A DNA stretch of 64,000 nucleotides from an uncultured Chitinophagaceae bacterium (GTDB taxonomy: Bacteria; Bacteroidota; Bacteroidia; Chitinophagales; Chitinophagaceae), in NCBI GenBank assembly GCA_937907395.1, contig CALCII010000011.1:620001-684000 (forward strand), given 5' to 3'. The position numbers and the translations under genes were made by a program. The notes under the pieces were generated by a model. That model was given only the letters and a program-made list of their open reading frames with translations, was not told the origin of the DNA and made no database searches. Below are positions 53,353 to 61,640 of this stretch, in pieces. How positions within the stretch are numbered: the first letter of the stretch is position 1; each line of letters begins with the position of its first letter.

Positions 53353-53377
53353 TAAAGGCCCTTTGGGGGCCTTTATT
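53351..53377. terminator. Bidirectional terminator after the MazG-like gene
   Basis: AATAAAGGCCC and GGGCCTTTATT form a perfect 11-bp stem with a 5-base loop, followed by ATTT. It lies between convergent genes. Confidence 0.85.
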
Positions 53378-53397
53378 ATTTATAAATGCAGGAAAGA

Positions 53398-54102
53398 TTA
53401 TTTTCCTTTTTTACCAATATGCGCTTGCAGTCCCACATTTACAGGAATATAAAAACGGCTGTTTTCAGAAGTATAGTCGTAACCGGTTCCTGTGGAAGGT
53501 CTGTATTCATAAGATGTTTTGGACTTACCATAGTTAAATCCTATTGAAAAGAAAAACCCTAATGTTTTACTGAGGAATTGTTCGTAACCAACAGCTACAC
53601 CTGCATTGTAATCATACTTAGGTTTTGTTGTTGTTTCGCTGCTGCTGCCTGTACTGGTTTTACTTGTGCTTTTACCGCCTGCAACACCATACTGAGCATT
53701 TAATTGCACAAAAGGTTTGCCACTAGCACTTCCGCTAAAATACATTCTTGCAAATGGACTTAGGTATAAAGAAGGCTGATTGTATTTGGATTCAGTAGTA
53801 GTTGTAGATGAACTGTTGGAGGTAGTGGACTTACTGTTATAAAATGAAACAGAAACGCCACCACCAACTGCCAGGTCATCCTGAACAAACCATCCCACAT
53901 TGGGGTTTACCGATATGCTGAAGGAGTTGCCTTCGGTCTTGTAAATGGTTGGTGTGTTTGAGTAAGTGGTCTTGCTATCGCTGTTTGTATAGCTGACAGA
54001 GCCAAAACTTACGCCCACTAACTTATCTCCTTTTTTGGTTTGAGAGAAAACGAAAGTTGAGCAAATTGTCAGTGCAAGCACTGAAAGAAGTAATTTTTTC
54101 AT
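53398..54102 (-). CDS. Small outer-membrane beta-barrel protein
   Basis: 234 residues. The signal peptide MKKLLLSVLALTICSTFVFSQ is followed by alternating beta strands (LVGVSFGSVSYTNSD, NVGWFVQDDLAVGGGVSVSFY, LYLSPFARMYF) with Ser/Thr-rich loops, and the last residues are VNVGLQAHIGKKGK. It resembles the OmpW/PF13568-type barrels of Bacteroidota with unknown cargo. Convergent with the MazG-like gene. Confidence 0.82.
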   Translation of the reverse strand: MKKLLLSVLALTICSTFVFSQTKKGDKLVGVSFGSVSYTNSDSKTTYSNTPTIYKTEGNSFSISVNPNVGWFVQDDLAVGGGVSVSFYNSKSTTSNSSSTTTTESKYNQPSLYLSPFARMYFSGSASGKPFVQLNAQYGVAGGKSTSKTSTGSSSETTTKPKYDYNAGVAVGYEQFLSKTLGFFFSIGFNYGKSKTSYEYRPSTGTGYDYTSENSRFYIPVNVGLQAHIGKKGK

Positions 54103-54233
54103 AAACTAGAGTGTTTTGTTACATTATAAAAGTACATCAGTATTGTACCTAAAGCAAGTTATAGGTATAATTATTTAATATTTGGCAGGGGTTTTCGATT
54201 AATGAATAGCTTTTTTCAAACTCCTGATACCAT

Positions 54234-54241
54234 TATCTTTG
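54234..54241 (+). promoter_or_regulatory. Candidate glyS promoter -7 element
   Basis: TATCTTTG matches TAnnTTTG and is 7 bases from the glyS ATG, so a leaderless message is implied. No TTTG at the right distance was seen. Confidence 0.45.
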
Positions 54242-54248
54242 CAGGCTT

Positions 54249-55706
54249 ATGGCAATCGATAATCTTTTTGCAAACATCATCTCTCACGCCAAGGAATATG
54301 GCTATATTTTTCAATCGTCTGAAATCTATGATGGATTGAGTGCTGTTTACGACTATGGTCAGTATGGCGCCCAGCTCAAGAAAAATATACGTGACAACTG
54401 GTGGAAGAGTATGACACAGCTGAACGACAATATCGTTGGTATTGATGCTGCTATTTTCATGCATCCCACCACCTGGAAAGCCAGTGGCCACGTGGATAAT
54501 TTCAGCGACCCAATGATTGATAATAAAGACAGCAAGAAGCGTTATCGTGTGGATCACCTGATTGAAGCGCATGCCGAATCACTTCCGGAAGCTGATGCCG
54601 CTGCTTTGATTGCTGAAATGGAGAAATTACTGGCGGCAGATGATTTTGCCGGTATTAAAACCCTCATCGATTCCAACAAAATCAAGTGCAGCGTCAGTGG
54701 TACCTGTAACTGGACCGATGTGCGCCAGTTCAACCTCATGTTTCAAACAGAATTTGGCGCAGTATCTTCTGATAATCCCGAAGATAATATTGTATACCTG
54801 CGGCCAGAAACAGCACAAGGTATTTTCGTGAATTTTCTGAATGTGCAAAAAACCGGTCGTATGAAAATACCTTTTGGTATTGCACAAACCGGTAAAGCGT
54901 TTCGTAATGAAATTGTAGCCCGCCAGTTCATCTTCCGCATGCGTGAATTTGAGCAAATGGAAATGCAATTCTTTGTACGCCCCGGCACCGAACTGGATTG
55001 GTATGCCAAATGGAAAGAAACCCGTTTACAATGGCATAAAGATCTTGGATTACCAGCCGAAAAACTGCGTTTCCATGATCATATCAAACTGGCACACTAT
55101 GCCAATGCAGCAGTAGATATTGAGTTTGAATTTCCGTTTGGCTGGAAAGAGCTGGAAGGAATTCACTCCCGTACAGATTACGACTTGCGCCGCCACCAGG
55201 AATTCAGCAAAAAGAAAATGCAGTATTTCGATAACGACCTGAACCCGGAAGGCAAGCCTTATGGCAATTACATTCCTTACGTTGTGGAAACATCCGTTGG
55301 GTTGGATCGCTTGTTCCTTACTGTTTTGAGTAATTCTTACCATGAGGAGCAAGTGCCAACATCAGAAGAAGGAAAAACAGAAACAAGGACTGTGTTGCGT
55401 TTGCCCGCAAAAATCGCCCCCATAAAACTGGCTATATTCCCCCTTACTAAAAAGGATGGTTTGCCTGAAATAGCTGAGGACCTGGTGAAAGAATGCCGCC
55501 CACATTTCCATTGTTTCTATGAGGAAAAAGATACGATTGGAAAGCGTTACCGTCGCCAGGATGCCATTGGTACGCCATTCTGTGTAACCATTGATCATCA
55601 AACAAAAGAGGATCAAACAGTTACAATCCGCCATCGGGATTCATTGCTCCAGGAGCGTGTACCGTTGGCAAATGTTAAAGAATTTGTACTTAGTAAAGTT
55701 GGGTAA
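54249..55706 (+). CDS. glyS: Glycine--tRNA ligase (class IIa, single-chain)
   Basis: 485 residues. It starts MAIDNLFANIISHAKEYGYIFQSSEIYDGLS. Class II motifs include YLRPETAQGIFVNFLNV, GKAFRNEIVARQFIFRMREFEQMEMQFF and PYVVETSVGLDRLFLTVL. The anticodon-binding domain follows (about 395-485, KLAIFPLTKKDGLPEIAED). This is the homodimeric GlyRS type, not the alpha2-beta2 form. The next gene starts 95 bases downstream. Confidence 0.96.
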   Translation: MAIDNLFANIISHAKEYGYIFQSSEIYDGLSAVYDYGQYGAQLKKNIRDNWWKSMTQLNDNIVGIDAAIFMHPTTWKASGHVDNFSDPMIDNKDSKKRYRVDHLIEAHAESLPEADAAALIAEMEKLLAADDFAGIKTLIDSNKIKCSVSGTCNWTDVRQFNLMFQTEFGAVSSDNPEDNIVYLRPETAQGIFVNFLNVQKTGRMKIPFGIAQTGKAFRNEIVARQFIFRMREFEQMEMQFFVRPGTELDWYAKWKETRLQWHKDLGLPAEKLRFHDHIKLAHYANAAVDIEFEFPFGWKELEGIHSRTDYDLRRHQEFSKKKMQYFDNDLNPEGKPYGNYIPYVVETSVGLDRLFLTVLSNSYHEEQVPTSEEGKTETRTVLRLPAKIAPIKLAIFPLTKKDGLPEIAEDLVKECRPHFHCFYEEKDTIGKRYRRQDAIGTPFCVTIDHQTKEDQTVTIRHRDSLLQERVPLANVKEFVLSKVG

Positions 55707-55801
55707 TTCAACAGACTGGTCTATTTTGCAGCATTGCAACCTGGTTATTGTCTTAATAGAAGAAGACCTTACCCTTACGTTTTAAACATTAATTGAAGAA
55801 A

Positions 55802-56101
55802 ATGAAATTCACGCCTCAACTTTCTATCGAAATCCACCTGGTTTTATTCGCTTTCATTATTTTGGCTGGTATAGCATTGGGTTTTCTCCTTGGCCGCCGC
55901 CAGATTGCGAAAATGCGGAAAAATATGCTATTCGCTGAAGAAGAAATGCTTCATGCGAATAATGAGGTTCTTAAGTATGCCGAAACCAACAAAAAACTCA
56001 CCGAGGCGCTGGAAAAAGCAAAAATCCCTGTCCCTTCAATCTCCAAACATTCAGATGAAGATGAAAAGGTGAGAAAAATTCAACTCGGAAAAATTGGTTG
56101 A
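55802..56101 (+). CDS. Small single-pass membrane protein with coiled coil
   Basis: 99 residues from ATG 55802; a TTG at 55793 in the same frame is less likely. One membrane segment (about 10-29, IHLVLFAFIILAGIALGFLLG) is followed by a basic turn (RRQIAKMRK) and a heptad-like stretch (LFAEEEMLHANNEVLKYAETNKKLTEALEKA). Function is unknown. It is close to the convergent subtilase gene (13-base gap). Confidence 0.7.
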   Translation: MKFTPQLSIEIHLVLFAFIILAGIALGFLLGRRQIAKMRKNMLFAEEEMLHANNEVLKYAETNKKLTEALEKAKIPVPSISKHSDEDEKVRKIQLGKIG

Positions 56102-56114
56102 TTTTCTTTCTTTC

Positions 56115-59100
56115 TTATAATGTTACAAGCTTTTGTATAAAGCTTGCTCCTCCGTTTGCATCTTTGATTTCTACCAGATATGTACCGGCTGGTAATGAAC
56201 TGATGTTGAGTTTGGCATCACCATATGCCAGTTTCTGTTGCAGCAGTACTTGTCCTGCACTGTTCATGATACGAATAGTCATCTCTTTCACACCCTGTTT
56301 ATTGCCTGCAACAATGATAAGTTGATTTCCTGTTCTGTATGTATTCTGAATAAACAGATCGTTTGCATTAGTATTGAACGAAAGCGTATTTGAATACGTA
56401 AATCTTCCGTCTTCATCCACCATTTTCAACCGGTAGAGCAATTTATTTCCTTTTAATAAAGCCTGCTGGTCTGTAAACTGATAATTTTTTGTTTGGGTGG
56501 AATTGCCTGCTGCGGCAATATGTCCAATAGTTTCAAATAAAGGTTGATTGTCCAGTTTTCGTTCTATTTCAAAATAACTGCTGTTGGCTTCACTTGATGT
56601 TTGCCATTGCAAATCAATATGCGGGGCACGTTTGTTTCCGCTAAAAGATAATAAGGTTACCGGTAGTGGTTGATTGAGATCTATACCACCACTATTGATC
56701 CAGAATTCGGAGAAGCTGCGTACTTTAAACTCGGCATAATAACCGTTGTTGTACGGCAGTACATCCACATTTGCCGGATTAATGAAACTGTAAACGCCTG
56801 CATTGTCTGCCAGGGTTCCGTTTTCATTCAATGCAGTTCCGTTGAATTTTGTTACACCCACCATAAATGCATCCCTTGGTTTGCCACAAGTGGTACAATT
56901 ATTAGCTCCAACCAATGCTGCGTATTCTGTTTCTGTAAAATAAAAACGAACCAGTACACTATCTGTTGGTGCGATCGTTGGACGAATCACAATATTTCTG
57001 TCGAGGTAATATTGATTGTTGATATAGCGAACGGCACCTGTATTTATATATACACTTGCATCTGTAGAGCCGAGGTTTTGTCCGAGTGGATGGATGGAAG
57101 CAACCAGATTGCCTCCGCTCCTGAAATCAACCCAATCATTACCGCTTACGGTTTCTGTAACAGTTGTATTTGCACCGGTGTAGATGGTATTCTTTTCAAA
57201 AATATAAATGTCGTCTATTCCAATTCCTTCTTTTGTTACCAGTTCATCGCTGGAAAAGAGAAAGCGGAACCGAACACTCGATGCTGTTGTGGGTATTTCA
57301 ACACTGGAAACATGCCATCTGCTTTTACTGGCCAGCCATATTCCCGATACATAATCAAACCAATTAGTGCCGCCGTTTTGTACGCCCAGCTTTTGCCAGC
57401 TGGCTCCATTGTTGGTTGTGTATTCAACGGAATGATAATCGTATCCATCTTCCTGATTAGAAATATGCGCAAAACTTAAGACGGGATTCGTAAGCGAACT
57501 CAAATCAAAACAAGGTGAGTAGAGATAGGAATATTCATTTGTTTTATAGGAACCGGCCAAACTGGTAAACCAGGCTTTCGTTCCATTAGCCGAACGATCC
57601 AGGTAGGTTCTGGTATTTGCATCTGTGCCGCCCCATTTCCAACTGCTGTAAGATCCCGTTGTGAAATAATTTCCATCGTTCGATTCAAAGCGCTGGAGAT
57701 AGGGATAACTGTTTACCACCGGGCTGTTATAAATAAATGTATTGGTGATGCTGTCGTTAACAGAGTAATCGTCAGACGGTAATTGTACCCAGGCATCAAG
57801 CGTGAATTTTTTATAGGCCGATAAATCTGCCTGCGTGCTGAATGTATAATCAACAGTACTGTTTGGATTAATCACCGGAATGGTTTCTGAAACAGGTGTT
57901 CCGTTATCTAACCGGTACAATACCGGAACATTGTTATAGGTATTGCCTGTAAGATTTTTTACACGAATTGTTACAGCAGTATTTCCGGCATTACAGTGAA
58001 GTGAAGCTGGTGAAAGTACATCAGTTACTGCAAGGTCATTGCTTGCCTGCACAATCCGAATGTCGTCAAATGAAAATCCATCATCTATATCAGCATTTTC
58101 AGGAATATAATCACCATTGTTGGCAGATGTTATTCCTTCCTGGTCAAAACGAACCTGGAAACTGGAACTGATGGGTTGCCCGGCACCGGTCATCACTTCA
58201 TTGATATTCACCCATGCCTGGCTGATTTCGCCTAACTCACCCTGGTTATCGGTTAAATTGTACACCAGTACCCATGGTTGATCGTCCCGTCCTCGCATCC
58301 ATACACCGGTGGCAGGAGATTTAAGCTGGCCATGATTTCTGAATTTAAAGTCGAAACGTAAATCGGGTGTGGAAGTTTCGTTGCTTAGGTTGATCGTGGC
58401 TGTTAGTTTGTTGTTGTTCAGCGGGCCTTTAAACTGTGCCGCATCCAGTGTAATGGACTTGCTGCCGCTGATAGCCATGCCTGAATTGATCTGTGTTCGC
58501 AGGCGCCCGTTTATGCTGCTGGTGGTGTAGTCAAAACGGTCAAGGTTATTTAAAGCAAAGAAACTGTTTCTGTATTCTGTTACTGGTGCGCTTTCAAATG
58601 TTTCTGTAAATGGTAATGTTACTGGATCATTGTTTACATGGCGAACGGTATAGGTTTGTTCATCATTTTCTATTCGTGCATCACCTGGGTTTTTCACAAA
58701 CACACGGATGGCATAATTACCCACAGCCGAAAGATTGGCTGTAGTGCTGAATGTGTAGTCAAGAGTTCCGCCTGCATTGATTGCAGTACTCACATTTTCA
58801 TTTACAATGGTTCCGCCATTCACCTGGTAGGAAACTGTATAGGTGCCACTGGTGGCTGCATCGTCAAGGTTTTTGATGCGAACGGTAATGGTTTGTGCAT
58901 TGCTTAATTCAGTACTTGTGAATTTTCGGCCACTGTTAGGGGTAAGCATGGTATCCAGCTTAAGGTCGTTGTCGAAATAAGCACCGCTGCAGGGAGTTGC
59001 AACAGATGGGGTGATGCTTTTTGCAATAGCCCTTCTGCCCAGCGAATCGGTTATACGTGCCCGTACGGTAAACCAATAGGTGTTACTCTTGCTGAGTCCG

Positions 59101-61454
59101 CCTGCACGGTAAGTAGTTCCTGTGGTGGTTGTAATGGGTGTGAGAACACCATTCACAACTTTGAAAACTTCATAATCGCTGGCACCGGTTACAGCTGTCC
59201 AGCTTAAATCTGCATAACCCTCACAGGGATTGCTCAGTGTTAATGCCGGAAGCCCCATAATGGTGAAATTGCCGGCAGAAACAGCTGATGCGCCACCTCC
59301 ATTACGGGTAACACGGATTTTTGCCTGCGTGGAAACGGCATCGGGCACATTCCATAAATAACGGAATTCAGATGCAGCCACGCTGTTATTGATCGTAGTC
59401 CACGTTCCACCATTATCTGTAGAATATTCGAGTGTGAATGTATTGGTGCTGTTGTCGTTGGCTTCCCAGCTGATCATTTCCTGGCGTGCAGAGGTTGAGA
59501 ACGTGGAAAAATGTTCGCCTCCGTAAGGATGCAATACTTTTAAATCATCTGCCACAAAATCATAAACCACAAAATATTCCTGTGCACCAACGGGGATGTT
59601 GAAAGCGGTCACATCGATGGTGACACTACTACCCGGATTATCAATTGTAACCTGTTCAATATTATTCAGGTGGTCGGCACTTCTTACTGCAGCTGCGGTT
59701 ACACTTCCCGGTGCAGGATTGAGTTTCCATGGTTCGTAAGGAGTAACGCCATCGGTAACGGTCAAATCAAGGTCGTTTACCAATTCTGTTACTGCCAATG
59801 GCGATCCTTCCCGATCGTGCCAGTACAACATTACCTTTAATCGTTTGGTGCCTGCAGGAACGGTAATGGTTTGTGTTTGATTGCCGGGGAAAGACAAACT
59901 GCCGGAATAATATTGTCCTTGCTCAAGAACAGCCACTGCCCGTTGCGGATTGATCCATCCAAATCCGTTTTCAAAATCCGGTCCGGCATTTCCTTTGTCT
60001 GTTGCTGTGTTACAAAGAATGGCTTTGAGTAACCCTGATTTAGGATTATTGTTACTGTTGAGTTGTTTGTAACGTTCCGTAAGCAAGGCCCATACACCAC
60101 TCACAAAAGGAGCTGCAGCACTGGTGCCGATATTGTTGGTATATGCATTGTTTAATCCCGGTCCGCCTACTGAATTTCCGGATGCCATAATTTCCGGTTT
60201 AATACGCCCGTCCTTAACAGGGCCCCGGCTGGAACTTGCTGATACTGCACCGGTAATGAAGATATCGCAGTTGCCAACACTCAATACATTCTTTGCTGTT
60301 TGGTAGCCGCTCTTAACGGTTCCAAATGAAGAAGGGAAAGGTGTGCAGGTGAGTGCACCATCGTTACCGGCGGCGAAAATATGTTGCAGAAACGGGTTGT
60401 TGTACAGTTGCTGATCGGCATAAACACTCAGTTCATTATAATCACCGTTACCGGCACAGCCATTATATCCAATGAAATAAGAATTGTTGGTAAGCGTCAT
60501 TCCATAATCGCTTACATACACAGGTGTTTTGCTGATGATGTAATCAAAAAAATCGGTCACTACAAAACTGTTTGGCGCAGTACCTGTCAGCCGCTCTTCA
60601 ATAATTCCATCTCCTGAAACCACCCCTGTTACATGTGTGCCATGAACCGTGTTCAGAAACGATGGGTTTCTGTTCACCACATTTACAATATTATCAATAT
60701 GTGATGTGGGATCTGCATTATCACCCACACCAACAGTAACACCTGAGCCGGATAAATTTCTGCCCGATCCTTGTGTGCTGGTGAGTCCCGTTAACCCAAA
60801 TGCAGCACGTTCACGCTGCATCAGCGGTTGGGGCTCAAACGCAGCCAGGTTTACATAAAACACATAAGGCAGCTCACCCAGTTTTGAAATATTATTTTGA
60901 TAAGTTGTGCCTATCAATAATCCCTGGTTGATATATTGGTTGCTGGTTAAGGAGAATCCTTTGCTTTTTAACTCAGGCAGTACGTCTTTTACAGATACGC
61001 CGGGCAACACATAGATGCTCACATTTAAAAGAGCCCCATTTGTAAACGGATCTGAAAGTTTTGAAGACAACTCTCTACCGTATTTATAAGCGGCAGGTAA
61101 TTGAATAATACTTTTTACTCCGCTTTCCGTTAAAATGGTTGTGGCTGGTGTGTAACGAAAACGCACCTGAATGGCATTGTCGGGCAGGTAACCAAGTACA
61201 TCAATCCCTGCTATCTTCAACCGTTGCAGTTGTTGTGCGGTTGGTTTGGATTCAAAGACAAGTATAGCATAGGTGTTCGCTCCGGTTCTTCCTTTTGCCA
61301 GTTCCTGCTTCATGCCGGCATCTGAATTATTTTCCCGTACAATCAACTCTCCGTTTTTAAGATGCAGCCGGCCAATCGTTTTTTGAGCTGTTGCCTCAAC
61401 AGTTATAAAAAGTAAACACAATAGAATTAATTTCCGTTGCAGGGCGGGTTTCAT
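56115..61454 (-). CDS. Very large S8 subtilisin-like protease with T9SS sorting domain
   Basis: 1779 residues from the ATG at 61454, where the signal peptide MKPALQRKLILLCLLFITVE begins; a frame to 61538 is longer but unlikely. A propeptide-like region precedes the S8 domain: Asp245 in VGVGDNADPT, His271 in TVHGTHVTG, the oxyanion Asn364 in AAGNDG and Ser445 in IGTSAAAPF. All triad residues are present. Then come a P/proprotein-like beta domain, fibronectin III and CARDB-like repeats, MAM-like beta sandwiches, and a C-terminal sorting domain (about 1695-1779, TIRIMNSAGQVLLQQ, SLPAGTYLVEIKD). It should be exported by type IX secretion and held at, or released from, the cell surface. Confidence 0.93.
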   Translation of the reverse strand: MKPALQRKLILLCLLFITVEATAQKTIGRLHLKNGELIVRENNSDAGMKQELAKGRTGANTYAILVFESKPTAQQLQRLKIAGIDVLGYLPDNAIQVRFRYTPATTILTESGVKSIIQLPAAYKYGRELSSKLSDPFTNGALLNVSIYVLPGVSVKDVLPELKSKGFSLTSNQYINQGLLIGTTYQNNISKLGELPYVFYVNLAAFEPQPLMQRERAAFGLTGLTSTQGSGRNLSGSGVTVGVGDNADPTSHIDNIVNVVNRNPSFLNTVHGTHVTGVVSGDGIIEERLTGTAPNSFVVTDFFDYIISKTPVYVSDYGMTLTNNSYFIGYNGCAGNGDYNELSVYADQQLYNNPFLQHIFAAGNDGALTCTPFPSSFGTVKSGYQTAKNVLSVGNCDIFITGAVSASSSRGPVKDGRIKPEIMASGNSVGGPGLNNAYTNNIGTSAAAPFVSGVWALLTERYKQLNSNNNPKSGLLKAILCNTATDKGNAGPDFENGFGWINPQRAVAVLEQGQYYSGSLSFPGNQTQTITVPAGTKRLKVMLYWHDREGSPLAVTELVNDLDLTVTDGVTPYEPWKLNPAPGSVTAAAVRSADHLNNIEQVTIDNPGSSVTIDVTAFNIPVGAQEYFVVYDFVADDLKVLHPYGGEHFSTFSTSARQEMISWEANDNSTNTFTLEYSTDNGGTWTTINNSVAASEFRYLWNVPDAVSTQAKIRVTRNGGGASAVSAGNFTIMGLPALTLSNPCEGYADLSWTAVTGASDYEVFKVVNGVLTPITTTTGTTYRAGGLSKSNTYWFTVRARITDSLGRRAIAKSITPSVATPCSGAYFDNDLKLDTMLTPNSGRKFTSTELSNAQTITVRIKNLDDAATSGTYTVSYQVNGGTIVNENVSTAINAGGTLDYTFSTTANLSAVGNYAIRVFVKNPGDARIENDEQTYTVRHVNNDPVTLPFTETFESAPVTEYRNSFFALNNLDRFDYTTSSINGRLRTQINSGMAISGSKSITLDAAQFKGPLNNNKLTATINLSNETSTPDLRFDFKFRNHGQLKSPATGVWMRGRDDQPWVLVYNLTDNQGELGEISQAWVNINEVMTGAGQPISSSFQVRFDQEGITSANNGDYIPENADIDDGFSFDDIRIVQASNDLAVTDVLSPASLHCNAGNTAVTIRVKNLTGNTYNNVPVLYRLDNGTPVSETIPVINPNSTVDYTFSTQADLSAYKKFTLDAWVQLPSDDYSVNDSITNTFIYNSPVVNSYPYLQRFESNDGNYFTTGSYSSWKWGGTDANTRTYLDRSANGTKAWFTSLAGSYKTNEYSYLYSPCFDLSSLTNPVLSFAHISNQEDGYDYHSVEYTTNNGASWQKLGVQNGGTNWFDYVSGIWLASKSRWHVSSVEIPTTASSVRFRFLFSSDELVTKEGIGIDDIYIFEKNTIYTGANTTVTETVSGNDWVDFRSGGNLVASIHPLGQNLGSTDASVYINTGAVRYINNQYYLDRNIVIRPTIAPTDSVLVRFYFTETEYAALVGANNCTTCGKPRDAFMVGVTKFNGTALNENGTLADNAGVYSFINPANVDVLPYNNGYYAEFKVRSFSEFWINSGGIDLNQPLPVTLLSFSGNKRAPHIDLQWQTSSEANSSYFEIERKLDNQPLFETIGHIAAAGNSTQTKNYQFTDQQALLKGNKLLYRLKMVDEDGRFTYSNTLSFNTNANDLFIQNTYRTGNQLIIVAGNKQGVKEMTIRIMNSAGQVLLQQKLAYGDAKLNISSLPAGTYLVEIKDANGGASFIQKLVTL

Positions 61455-61626
61455 AAAAGAAATAGCTGAATGGGGAAATAAAAAAGAAAGCTGAGAGGAA
61501 TCTTTCATGCGCATTGGTTTTCGGAGTATTGGGCTCATTCAAAAGTAACCATATTTACGAAAAAAAGAAAGCTTGTTGAAGCTTTATAGGTTAAAGTAAG
61601 ATTGCTCTAAATCAGGAACCTGTTCG

Positions 61627-61634
61627 TATCTTTG
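61627..61634 (+). promoter_or_regulatory. Candidate mfd promoter -7 element
   Basis: TATCTTTG lies 6 bases before the GTG start; TTG at 61602-61604 gives a 22-base spacer. A nearly leaderless message is implied. Confidence 0.45.
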
Positions 61635-61640
61635 CAAGCT

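Noticed and set aside
56670..57479. 269-codon gene antisense to the subtilase
   Set aside because: Composition is that of a complement frame and there is no recognisable domain; the opposite strand encodes a clear multi-domain protease.
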